Part shown: positions 26,096 to 33,868 of the stretch, piece by piece
How positions within the stretch are numbered: position 1 is the stretch's first letter
How the letters are laid out: each line of letters begins with the position of its first letter
From: CAYMSF01 sp964392985
GTDB taxonomy: Bacteria; Verrucomicrobiota; Lentisphaeria; Victivallales; Victivallaceae
NCBI GenBank assembly: GCA_964392985.1
Contig: CAYMSF010000007.1
Location: 1-64,000, forward strand
Direction of reading: 5' to 3'
DNA length: 64,000 nt
The notes under the pieces: generated by a model
The model's database searches: none
What the model saw: the letters and a program-made list of their open reading frames with translations, nothing else
Told to the model about the DNA's origin: nothing
Made by a program: the position numbers and the translations under genes

Positions 26096-28381
26096 TCAAT
26101 CTTCGGCATCTTTACCCAGTTTAGCCTTATCAACCAGAGAAACATGGCCTTCCACCCAACCATCGTCGAGCGGGTTGTTGACACGGGCATTCAAGTCTTT
26201 ATAGAGTCGGCGCATGTCGATAATACCACCGATCATGAACCAGACCGTTGATACTACGCCAACGATAACTCCGATCACAATAATGGTGATATAGAAGTAC
26301 ATGCTCCACCACGATGCCGGCCACGGCGAAATCCAGTCCCAGATTGCCACAACAACAAATGAGATGATAAATTGAAATACGATGGAGAACCAGAACACGC
26401 TCCAGGCGATGATTTTGTCGCCGGTGGTATATTCGTCGTCAATTCCGACCAGTTTTCCCCAAACGGTCTTCCAGTTCCATGGGGTCTTTTCTTCCCGGCT
26501 TTCGCCGTCGCTGTATTTGCCGCAATGCAGCATCCGGTCCATATTGAACGGTTTGCGATAAGTTAACATTGAACCGATGATATATGCACCAATCCCGAAC
26601 ATCATGGCGAGAAAATAAATTTCATAGGAATTGATCGGGAACTTAACAGGATTCATTTCCCAGACGATGTAAGGCGAACACACCAGATTGACGCTCTCAA
26701 ATAATTTTCCCAGATATTTCAGGTTGCCGGTATCGTACAACCATGGATAAACACGACTGCTCCAGGTCTGCTGCAACACCAGTCCGGCCAGCGAAGTGCC
26801 GGATCCGAAAATCAAGGCGCCAAACGCGCCGGTAGTCGTGCCGAACCGGGTATAAAGCCCGCCGACCATAATCGGACCGGCCGCCCCCAACCACAACGAA
26901 CACATGATGGAAACAAACATTGCAATATAGTCCATCTGGGTGAAAAGCAGCGAGAAAATCAGAAAAAAGACACAAACGCCAATCGACATACCGCGCAACC
27001 AGGCCAGATGTTCCGCCGGCTCGAACGGCTTTTTACGGAACGGCATCACCACGTCCTGGACGAGCGTGGCGGAGGCGTTGAATATCCGCGTGTTGTCAGT
27101 GGCCAGTAAAAGCATCACCATCAGCAGAATGAACAGTCCCATGATTCCAATCGGCAATTGTTCGCGCAGCACCATCGGCGCCATCATCTGGTAATAGAGT
27201 GTGCGGAACTGCTGAAACAGCGAGTTGCCATCCGGTGTATTCGATAGGTTTTTATGAACAGTTTCGAGATACTTTGTATCCGGGTTGTCTGTCCTGGAAT
27301 ATGGTTTGTCGACCCCGATTGTATGTTTTGCGGGGGGAATCTCGGCGATATCCCGCTCGATTTTCGCCCGGACGGTTTTATCCGTGATCGTCTCTTCCAC
27401 CGCCTTGTTGACCAGATTAGTCCGAATCTCTTTGGCTTCACCGGCGAAACGGCTGGATAACATTACGGTTACCATGAACAGCGCCAGCATTGTCATCATC
27501 AGTGCGGAAAAACCATTGCGCCATGCGCCCAACACCCCGGCCATCTTCTGTTCATGGGCGTTGCGTCCGGAATTTGAAGTGTCGTTGCCGATCCATGCCG
27601 CCCGGTTGAGAATAGTTGCCACGATAACAACTACCAGGGAGAATAAGTTGAAGTCACGCAGACTGTTGATGTCCTTCGGGTTCAGAAAGCTTTCGCCCGG
27701 CACCCGGTCAAGCATCACCGGCGCCACGTCCGCAACCCACGAAATTTCGCAGAGGACTACAACGGTAAAAATCACGAAGATAGGATAGGACATCAAGCCC
27801 TGAAGCGCGTCGGTAACCAGCAGCGATACCCGACCGCCCGGCCAGATTATCAACATGGCCAGGAACAACACGATTACAATCACCACAAACATCGTCGACA
27901 CTTGCCACCCCCAGACGCTAACTGTCAGCGGGAGTCCTAAAATATAGATAAAGAAACGTGCAGTCACTGCAGGACCAATTGCGTTAGCCATCATTTCCGC
28001 CACAGTGCGGATAAACGCGGCGATGATTCGCAACGTCCGGTTATAACGGATTTCGAGAAATTGTCCCATGGAAAGACACTTGGTCTGGCGGAAACGGTAG
28101 AGGCAATATCCAGTCAGCGCCATAAAAATACCAAGCGGAATAGTGATTTTTCCCCAAAAACCCAGAGCCAGACCGGCCTGGTATTCGCTTTCGCAGAGCG
28201 CGATCAGTGTTATCACAGCCAGACCGGCCTGCAAATCGCCGACGCTGATTACATAGCGTCCGGCTACGCGTCCCGCCGCCAGAAAGTCAACGATTCCGCG
28301 GATGTATTTCCGGGAATGAATGGCCATTCCGACAATGATCGCCAGCGGAATAAGCGTGATACACCAATCAATCCAATGCAT
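26096..28381 (-). CDS. Sodium:solute symporter (SSS family)
   Basis: A 761-residue membrane protein with about 13 or more hydrophobic segments. It opens HWIDWCITLIPLAIIVGMAI followed by IVDFLAAGRVAGRY, the typical SSS TM1-loop, and has VGDLQAGLAVITLIALCE in TM2 and GRVSLLVTDALQGLMSYPIF. A long soluble loop lies at about 310-390. The C-terminal part ends in a cytoplasmic tail. It should couple Na+ to uptake of a sugar, organic acid or similar solute, which cannot be specified from sequence. AAGGACGG precedes the ATG. It lies downstream of the repeat-protein operon on the same strand, but 446 bp separate them, so it is probably a separate unit. Confidence 0.85.
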   Translation of the reverse strand: MHWIDWCITLIPLAIIVGMAIHSRKYIRGIVDFLAAGRVAGRYVISVGDLQAGLAVITLIALCESEYQAGLALGFWGKITIPLGIFMALTGYCLYRFRQTKCLSMGQFLEIRYNRTLRIIAAFIRTVAEMMANAIGPAVTARFFIYILGLPLTVSVWGWQVSTMFVVIVIVLFLAMLIIWPGGRVSLLVTDALQGLMSYPIFVIFTVVVLCEISWVADVAPVMLDRVPGESFLNPKDINSLRDFNLFSLVVVIVATILNRAAWIGNDTSNSGRNAHEQKMAGVLGAWRNGFSALMMTMLALFMVTVMLSSRFAGEAKEIRTNLVNKAVEETITDKTVRAKIERDIAEIPPAKHTIGVDKPYSRTDNPDTKYLETVHKNLSNTPDGNSLFQQFRTLYYQMMAPMVLREQLPIGIMGLFILLMVMLLLATDNTRIFNASATLVQDVVMPFRKKPFEPAEHLAWLRGMSIGVCVFFLIFSLLFTQMDYIAMFVSIMCSLWLGAAGPIMVGGLYTRFGTTTGAFGALIFGSGTSLAGLVLQQTWSSRVYPWLYDTGNLKYLGKLFESVNLVCSPYIVWEMNPVKFPINSYEIYFLAMMFGIGAYIIGSMLTYRKPFNMDRMLHCGKYSDGESREEKTPWNWKTVWGKLVGIDDEYTTGDKIIAWSVFWFSIVFQFIISFVVVAIWDWISPWPASWWSMYFYITIIVIGVIVGVVSTVWFMIGGIIDMRRLYKDLNARVNNPLDDGWVEGHVSLVDKAKLGKDAED

Positions 28382-28827
28382 AGAAGCCGTCCTTTTTTAG
28401 TAATTTATATGAACTATTCTAATAAATACAGAATACAGTTATTAATCACAAACATCCTGCGTATAACTTTTAAATATGGGCAATACTTGTCGAGCTTTAA
28501 AATTTTACGGATAACATAACTTACATTTTGCACCCGGCATTGAATAGATTCCGGAGCAAAGGTTCAATTTAAAAAAATCGCCATTGGAATCAATTTTTCG
28601 TTACTTTATGTATCATGTACATAAGGAATTGTCAGGTTAGTAATTCACTAACCCTTTACAATAATCATATTATAATTCTAATCAAGATTTTGAACCAGTT
28701 TTTAACGACTTTTTATGCGTTTTTTTCACTTACTCAAGACATATAATACAAAGCGAGGAGTGGTAAAGAAATAAGTGGTATTTTTATAAAGGTGGAAACT
28801 CCGGCAAACCGCTTCAAAATGGTGAAG
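28382..28827. other. Intergenic region between symporter and repeat-protein operon
   Basis: This AT-rich 446-bp stretch should hold the end of the fibre operon transcript and the promoter of the symporter. I see no convincing hairpin-plus-T terminator and no conserved frame; the only recurring piece is 'aataagtggtatttttata' near 28770, also at 25855. Confidence 0.3.
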
Positions 28828-29535
28828 TTATTTGAAATCCACGCCGGAATTGGCGGCGGATTTTTCCTGGGCGGTATCTTTGCCGCTGCTGAGCTGGTTG
28901 TCAATTTTACCGGCGACAATTTTAATACTGCCGGCGGAGATTCCGCTATTCACCGTAGAGTTATTAGTGGCGGTAGCGGTGCTGCCGCTGTTGGTATTTA
29001 CCATTTTGGCATTCTTCATATTAGCTTTTTCGGCATCAACACCGGAATTGATGGAAGAGTTGTTTCTGGCAGTATTGGTAATATTGGAATTAATGTTACT
29101 GATCTCGGATTTATTGATGGTGGCGTTTTTGATATTGATACCGGAGTTGATCGTGGAATTATTCGTTGCGGTATTAACAACTTTAGTATTAATATTTTGA
29201 ATTTTCGAATGAGAAATATCGGCGCCGCCGGCTTGAATCCCTGAGTTTATTTTGGAATTTTTTACCGCGTTATTGAGAACATTATCCGCCAGATTGATTA
29301 ATACTGACATTTTTACATTTTGATTGGCGGCATCAGTTTTCTTTTCCTCATTACTGCCGGCTTTGGTTTCAGGAATGTTTTGTTTGTCCGGTACGGGCTG
29401 AGTGGGGGGTGCCGGTTTTTCTTGCTCTTTTGCCGGAGATTTCTTCATGTTCAAATTGGAATTCTCCGCTTTGGGCAGAGAGAACACTGCACCGGGAAGC
29501 GCGACGACAATCAATAATATGAATATTTTTTTCAT
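28828..29535 (-). CDS. Secreted Asn-rich repeat protein, putative fibre subunit D
   Basis: A 235-residue protein with a signal peptide ending VFS before mature LPKAENS. A Lys/Pro-rich linker (about residues 30-75) leads to repeats of 33 residues: NSGIQAGGADI..., NSGINIKNATI..., NSGVDAEKANM..., NSGISAGSIKI... and a final NSGVDFK. Each repeat has the pattern N-S-G-[IV], then alternating A-x-I, N-x-x-I-x-N, N-x-A-x-N-N-S-x-[IV], with a hydrophobic residue every second position, suited to a beta-solenoid. It overlaps the previous gene by ATGA, implying translational coupling. It is the shortest of the three proteins with the NSG[IV]-x C-terminal signature. It could be a minor or terminal subunit. 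Confidence 0.8.
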   Translation of the reverse strand: MKKIFILLIVVALPGAVFSLPKAENSNLNMKKSPAKEQEKPAPPTQPVPDKQNIPETKAGSNEEKKTDAANQNVKMSVLINLADNVLNNAVKNSKINSGIQAGGADISHSKIQNINTKVVNTATNNSTINSGINIKNATINKSEISNINSNITNTARNNSSINSGVDAEKANMKNAKMVNTNSGSTATATNNSTVNSGISAGSIKIVAGKIDNQLSSGKDTAQEKSAANSGVDFK

Positions 29536-30302
29536 TTGGATGGGTTCTCACCGTTGGTAAATCGTTCTGCCGCCTCCTGCCAACTGGCAAAATATTCCTC
29601 TTTTGCAAAGGGCTGCCACTGGTCAACTTTCCAGCCTTTACCGGGATACTGGTATATCTTAGTGATGCGGCTGTTGAACTCAATTTCAACGTAAAGCTGG
29701 TCCAGTTCGCCATTTTTCGGACCGGCAACGAACTTATAGGTAAGATTCTTTTTGTAATTGTCCGGAACGTTTTTATTGGTATCCTTTTGACCGGGTTGAG
29801 TCGCCGGGACAGCAGGAGAATTGCCCTGAACTTTGCGATAATCGGCAACAGCTAACATGGTCTTGCCATAGTTTGCCCCTTTGACCGCTTCGTGATCTTT
29901 GAGTTCCATGGTGGCGCTGACAAGGAAATCGTGAACATCTTTCAAGCTGACTCCGCTGACGGCGCCATTGGAGGCGCCATAAGCCAGTCCGCGTTTCGCC
30001 CAGATATAAGCATTCAAATAATCATTATTCTGTACTGCTTGAGTCGTTTCATAAAAACAGGCGAGAGTAACGATTTTTTCCGCCTTTTCGCGCCACTCTT
30101 TGGCACAATGCCCGCCCTTGCGATGACTGAGTTCAATCATCTCCATGGCGGCGATAAATACATCGGCGGAACGCTTCGGATTGGCATTATACGCATTGAC
30201 AATCTGCTTATCCAGGTCTTCAAAGCCATCTTCAGACCACAGGGTTGGATGCCCCGCGCCAAGCAGGAAAATGACCAGAGATAATTTATACCAGCGTGAC
30301 AT
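29532..30302 (-). CDS. Exported protein of unknown function in the fibre operon
   Basis: A 256-residue protein with signal peptide (MSRWYKLSLVIFLLGAGHPT then LWSEDG). Residues 30-150 are helical and contain paired segments (SADVFIAAMEMIELSHRKGG, NDYLNAYIWAKRGLAYGASN) that look like TPR/SEL1-type helices. After a Pro/Gln-rich linker (about 165-185), the C-terminal 80 residues are beta-rich and aromatic (YVEIEFNSRITKIYQYPGKG, WKVDQWQPFAKEEYF). AGGAGG precedes the ATG. No family recognised. Operon position between the LPP20-like and repeat-subunit genes suggests a periplasmic assembly factor. Confidence 0.65.
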   Translation of the reverse strand: MSRWYKLSLVIFLLGAGHPTLWSEDGFEDLDKQIVNAYNANPKRSADVFIAAMEMIELSHRKGGHCAKEWREKAEKIVTLACFYETTQAVQNNDYLNAYIWAKRGLAYGASNGAVSGVSLKDVHDFLVSATMELKDHEAVKGANYGKTMLAVADYRKVQGNSPAVPATQPGQKDTNKNVPDNYKKNLTYKFVAGPKNGELDQLYVEIEFNSRITKIYQYPGKGWKVDQWQPFAKEEYFASWQEAAERFTNGENPSK

Positions 30303-30337
30303 GCGATATGAGCCTCCTGCGGATGAAGCGGGGTAAC

Positions 30338-31174
30338 TCAGGGCATTACCTCGACTTTGCCTTCATTGGAAGGAATCTTCAACTTATCCACTTTGGTTTC
30401 GGGTGAACTGTTACTGCTGTCAGCATCAGCGAACCCCTGTGAGGCCTGACCTTCGGCTTCGATTTCATCCTTATCATAGTCGATAATTTTCTGTCCAAGC
30501 AGTTCAGCAAGGCGTTTCAGATTCAGTTTCAATTTAACGGTGGCGATAGCGTCATTGCCTTTGCCGTCCCAGGCAAATCCGACGTATTCCGCGCCCATAA
30601 TCGCGCCGACCACCTGTGCTTTTACCCTATCGGAGGAAAGCGCGAAATTTTTAACTTTGGTGTTACTTTCAAGAGTAAAACCGCCGATTTGCTTATAAAG
30701 GTTCTTATAGGCTTCAATTTCCGCGGCACGCAATGCCGCCAGTTTGCCGGCATTTTCCGGAGTTGAAGTAGCGAACGCGACGCGGCGTATTTCCAGATTA
30801 GGATATTTGTCCAGATTGAACTTATCTTTATCCACCAGTTCCGCGATGCGGCTCAGTTTGAGGATAGCGGTAACCTGAGCGATATCAGTTTTCGGATCAT
30901 ACTTCTCGGTAAAATCAATACCGCGGATACTGCGTTCACCGGTTTTTGTTTCGGTGGTACCCAGGAAATTGCCTTCGCTCATATTGGCAACTTCTTCGAT
31001 AAAGCGGATTTTTACTCCGTAAACCGTTTCAACAATATTCCGTTGGGCGAGAATTCTGGCGCAATTGATTGAATTTAATTTTTTCTGCGGCGCTGAAAGC
31101 GCTTTAGCCTCAGATTCGGCGTAAACCATGCCGCCTATCGCCAGCAATCCGATAACAAGATACGATTTAAACAT
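30338..31174 (-). CDS. Exported LPP20-like protein in the fibre operon
   Basis: A 278-residue protein with signal peptide MFKSYLVIGLLAIGGMVYAE. It has two segments like LPP20/FlgT-N domains: a conserved AARAAEIEAYKNLYKQIGGF helix followed by SSDRVKAQVVGAIMGAEYVG and a beta-strand DAIATVKLKLNLKRLAELLG, plus an earlier LNSINCARILAQRNIVETVYG. In other bacteria this fold occurs in envelope lipoproteins and flagellar outer-membrane ring proteins. Here it lacks a lipobox. The C-terminus is acidic and low complexity. GGAG precedes the ATG. Its presence beside CsgG-like genes suggests a periplasmic or outer-membrane accessory; that role is inferred. Confidence 0.65.
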   Translation of the reverse strand: MFKSYLVIGLLAIGGMVYAESEAKALSAPQKKLNSINCARILAQRNIVETVYGVKIRFIEEVANMSEGNFLGTTETKTGERSIRGIDFTEKYDPKTDIAQVTAILKLSRIAELVDKDKFNLDKYPNLEIRRVAFATSTPENAGKLAALRAAEIEAYKNLYKQIGGFTLESNTKVKNFALSSDRVKAQVVGAIMGAEYVGFAWDGKGNDAIATVKLKLNLKRLAELLGQKIIDYDKDEIEAEGQASQGFADADSSNSSPETKVDKLKIPSNEGKVEVMP

Positions 31175-31188
31175 AACATTCTCCAGTT

Positions 31189-31578
31189 TTATTTTTTATT
31201 TGCTTCTGAATTATCTGCTGGTGGCGGCAGAACATATTCCAAATCCAGTTTAAACTCTTTTTTACTGCCCTGGGTGACACTGCCTTTGATAACGATAATC
31301 TTTTCATCACTCTTTTCTGCGGTAAATTCCGGCTGTTTCAGTGAAACCTGTTCAATTTTCACTTTGAACTTATCGTCGCCTTGAGGCACGAGCTTTGCCT
31401 TGACAAAAATGGTCTGATTGTCGTATTTAGCTAGGTCACCGAGTGTCTCAAGGACTTGACGGTTTATTTCCTTCAGCTTCTCGGCTTCCGCTTTCATCAA
31501 CCGTTCCTGAGCAGGCGTTTCGGCGGCGACAATAAACGCCGCCGTCAACGCCAGCAGAAAAATACCGAATCTGAACAT
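31189..31578 (-). CDS. Small exported protein in the fibre operon
   Basis: A 129-residue protein with signal peptide (MFRFGIFLLALTAAFIVAA then ETPAQ). A helix (ERLMKAEAEKLKEINRQVLE) is followed by Lys-rich beta-strands (DKFKVKIEQVSLKQPEF, KIIVIKGSVTQG, EFKLDLEYVLPPP). In size and location it parallels the small periplasmic helpers CsgE or CsgF of curli systems, but I see no sequence similarity to them. It starts 2 bp after the end of the previous repeat-protein gene and has AGGGGA upstream. Confidence 0.6.
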   Translation of the reverse strand: MFRFGIFLLALTAAFIVAAETPAQERLMKAEAEKLKEINRQVLETLGDLAKYDNQTIFVKAKLVPQGDDKFKVKIEQVSLKQPEFTAEKSDEKIIVIKGSVTQGSKKEFKLDLEYVLPPPADNSEANKK

Positions 31579-31580
31579 AC

Positions 31581-32675
31581 TTATTCCCCTATGTCGATAC
31601 CGGCATTGGCAGTAGAGTTATTGGTAGCGGTATTTTTCACGTTACTCAAAGTATTGGTGATTGTAGAATTCTTAACGTCCGCCTTATCCATATTGATACC
31701 GGAATTGACTTTGGAATTATTTTCAGCAACATTATGTACTTGATCGCCGATATTAATAATTTTCTTGTTATTGGTCAAAGTAGCATCGTTGGCGGAGATA
31801 CCGGCATTAATATGACTGTTATTCACTGCCCGGTTAGTGGAGTTGGTCAATTCATTCTTGATGGTTTGCTTGCCGATTATCTGGGCGTTGTTGGCATTAA
31901 TACCGGTATTGATCGTTGATTTTTCTATGGCAGTATTTTCCACATTTTCGTTCAAATTTTCCAGTTTGGCTTCTTTTACCGTTGCACCCTTCAGATTGAT
32001 ACCGGAATTGATTGTGCTGCCTTTTTCCGCCCAATTAAATACTTTGGTATTTCTGTTATCAATCGTGGCATTTTCAATCATTACAGCCTTAGAAGCATCA
32101 ATTCCGGAATTAACGTGACTTTGATCTATGGCCATGTTACCCCCTCTTTCGTTAACATTGGTCAACTTACTGTTTTTTACGGTAGCGTTGTCCAGCATGA
32201 TACCGGAATTGATCGTTGACCCCTTAACGGCAGTATTAACCATACCGGAATTGCGATTATTAATGACTGACCTGTCAGTTATTTTCGCGTCATTGGCGGA
32301 CACACCGGAATTAACTTTGCTGTCGTCTGCCGCAGTATTGAATACTTTTTCATTGCGATTGGTAATTGTAGCATTATTAATTTCGGCACGATTAGCCTCA
32401 ATCCCGCTGTTCGACTTGGAATTATTTGTTGCGGTATTTTCAACCCCGATATTCTCATTAGTAAGGGTGGAATTAGTTATGGTGGCGCCTTTAGCCTGAA
32501 TACCGGAATTGACATGCGAACCGTTATCCGCCTTGTTGATAACTCCCGTATTAGTGTTACTTAGAGTTGAATTGGTAACTTTGGTCTGTTTGCCGCCACT
32601 GGAAGGCGGTGGCAATGCGACTGCGATAGAGATTCCTGCGATTAAGAGCCCGAGCGTTGCGAGTGTTTTGTACAT
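31581..32675 (-). CDS. Secreted Asn-rich repeat protein, putative major fibre subunit C
   Basis: A 364-residue protein: signal peptide MYKTLATLGLLIAGISIAVA, mature N-terminus LPPPSSGG, then ten N-[STA]-G-[IV] turns (NSGIQAKG, NSGIEANR, NSGVSAND, NSGIMLDN, NSGIDASK, NSGINLKG, NTGINANN, NAGISAND, NSGINMDK, NAGIDIGE) spaced mostly 33 residues apart. Between turns run alternating polar/hydrophobic strands such as GATITNSTLTNENIG. The protein contains almost nothing but repeats, with no catalytic motif and no cysteine, as in curlin subunits. AGGAGG precedes the ATG. It has the same number of repeats as the neighbouring gene, so the two are probably a tandem duplication that diverged. Confidence 0.85.
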   Translation of the reverse strand: MYKTLATLGLLIAGISIAVALPPPSSGGKQTKVTNSTLSNTNTGVINKADNGSHVNSGIQAKGATITNSTLTNENIGVENTATNNSKSNSGIEANRAEINNATITNRNEKVFNTAADDSKVNSGVSANDAKITDRSVINNRNSGMVNTAVKGSTINSGIMLDNATVKNSKLTNVNERGGNMAIDQSHVNSGIDASKAVMIENATIDNRNTKVFNWAEKGSTINSGINLKGATVKEAKLENLNENVENTAIEKSTINTGINANNAQIIGKQTIKNELTNSTNRAVNNSHINAGISANDATLTNNKKIINIGDQVHNVAENNSKVNSGINMDKADVKNSTITNTLSNVKNTATNNSTANAGIDIGE

Positions 32676-32693
32676 GACGTCCTCCTTTTGTTG

Positions 32694-33779
32694 TTATTTA
32701 CCGAAATCTATACCTGAACTGGCGGCGGATCCGCCAGAGGCATTATTTTTGGTTTTGTCTTGAATATTTGAGATGGTGGAGTCGCTGACCCTGGCGCCAT
32801 CAAGTTTAATGCCGGAATTGATTTTTGAACCTTCTTTAGCGATATTTTCGCCGTTGTATTCCATATTGAGAATCTTTTTGTTATTCGTCAATTCTGCATT
32901 CTGGGCGGAAATGCCGGCGTTGATCTGACTGCCGCCGGAGGCTTCATTTTTGGCATTTCTGATTTCATTCTTAATTAACCTGTTATTGACTACTTTACGA
33001 CTGCCGTCAAGATTGATACCGGAATTTATAATCGACCCCTTACCATCGGCGGTATTATTGACATTATCGTTGACATTAATCAGCTTGCTGTCCTTGATAA
33101 CAGTTCCCTGGGCGGAAATACCGGAATTTATCGTACCACCGCTGGTTGCCTTGTTCGTCACTTTATTATTGTCGTTAATGATTTCGGCGTTGGTAAGTAT
33201 AGAACCTTTGGCATTGACACCGGAATTAATGGTACCGCTGTTAGTGGCTTCATTGGTACCGTCAATATTAGTATTAGTTATTTTTGATTTTTGAATAGTA
33301 GCACCGTCAACAATGACACCGGAGTTGATTTTAGAATCCTTCATGGCAGTATTGGTCATGTTGGTATTAGTATTGGTAATTTCACTCTTACTGGTGATGG
33401 TAGCTCCATTAGCCGAAACACCGGCATTGACTTGACTGTTGTCAGTTGCGATGTTAGTTGTTTTGGTAACGGTATTATTAATCTTGGCATCAGTTATTGT
33501 CGCACTGTTCGCCTGAATACCGGAATTCACAATAGAATTTTTCTCCGCGGTATTGTTGGTATTAAAATTATTGTTAGAAATCTGTGAATTTTTAATGGTT
33601 ACCCCTTCGGCCTGAATACCGGAATTGGATTTGGATTTCTCCCGTGCGGTATTTGAACCGTCGCGATTGACGTTAGTAACTTCAGAATTTTGCACATCTG
33701 AGGTGCCACCTGCGGGAAGAGCCTGAGCCACGGTAAATCCGAACAGGGCAAACAGTAACATCATCAATAATTTACCCAT
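32694..33779 (-). CDS. Secreted Asn-rich repeat protein, putative major fibre subunit B
   Basis: A 361-residue protein: signal peptide MGKLLMMLLFALFGFTVAQA, mature N-terminus LPAGGTSDVQNS, and ten N-[SA]-G-[IV] turns ending in SSGIDFGK. The period is 33 residues with small insertions (for example after NSGINLDG). Asn, Ser, Thr, Gly, Ala and Ile dominate; Cys is absent. The ATG at 33779 with AGGAGGGA upstream is preferred over an ATG/GTG 60 bp further upstream that would add 20 residues before the signal peptide. It is the gene that follows the 682-residue exported protein. Its role as a fibre or surface-layer subunit is inferred from repeats and neighbours. Confidence 0.85.
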   Translation of the reverse strand: MGKLLMMLLFALFGFTVAQALPAGGTSDVQNSEVTNVNRDGSNTAREKSKSNSGIQAEGVTIKNSQISNNNFNTNNTAEKNSIVNSGIQANSATITDAKINNTVTKTTNIATDNSQVNAGVSANGATITSKSEITNTNTNMTNTAMKDSKINSGVIVDGATIQKSKITNTNIDGTNEATNSGTINSGVNAKGSILTNAEIINDNNKVTNKATSGGTINSGISAQGTVIKDSKLINVNDNVNNTADGKGSIINSGINLDGSRKVVNNRLIKNEIRNAKNEASGGSQINAGISAQNAELTNNKKILNMEYNGENIAKEGSKINSGIKLDGARVSDSTISNIQDKTKNNASGGSAASSGIDFGK

Positions 33780-33868
33780 TTTAGTCCCTCCTGTTTTGAG
33801 ACACCATAAATGTATCTCCGATATAGTATTATAAACCAAAACAACAAAAAGACAAATATTTAAAATAG

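Noticed and set aside
31837..33294. Long plus-strand frames opposite the repeat-protein genes, rich in PELIV-type residues
   Set aside because: They mirror the Asn/Ser/Ile repeats on the minus strand, lack ribosome binding sites and signal peptides, and the minus-strand genes form a coherent operon.
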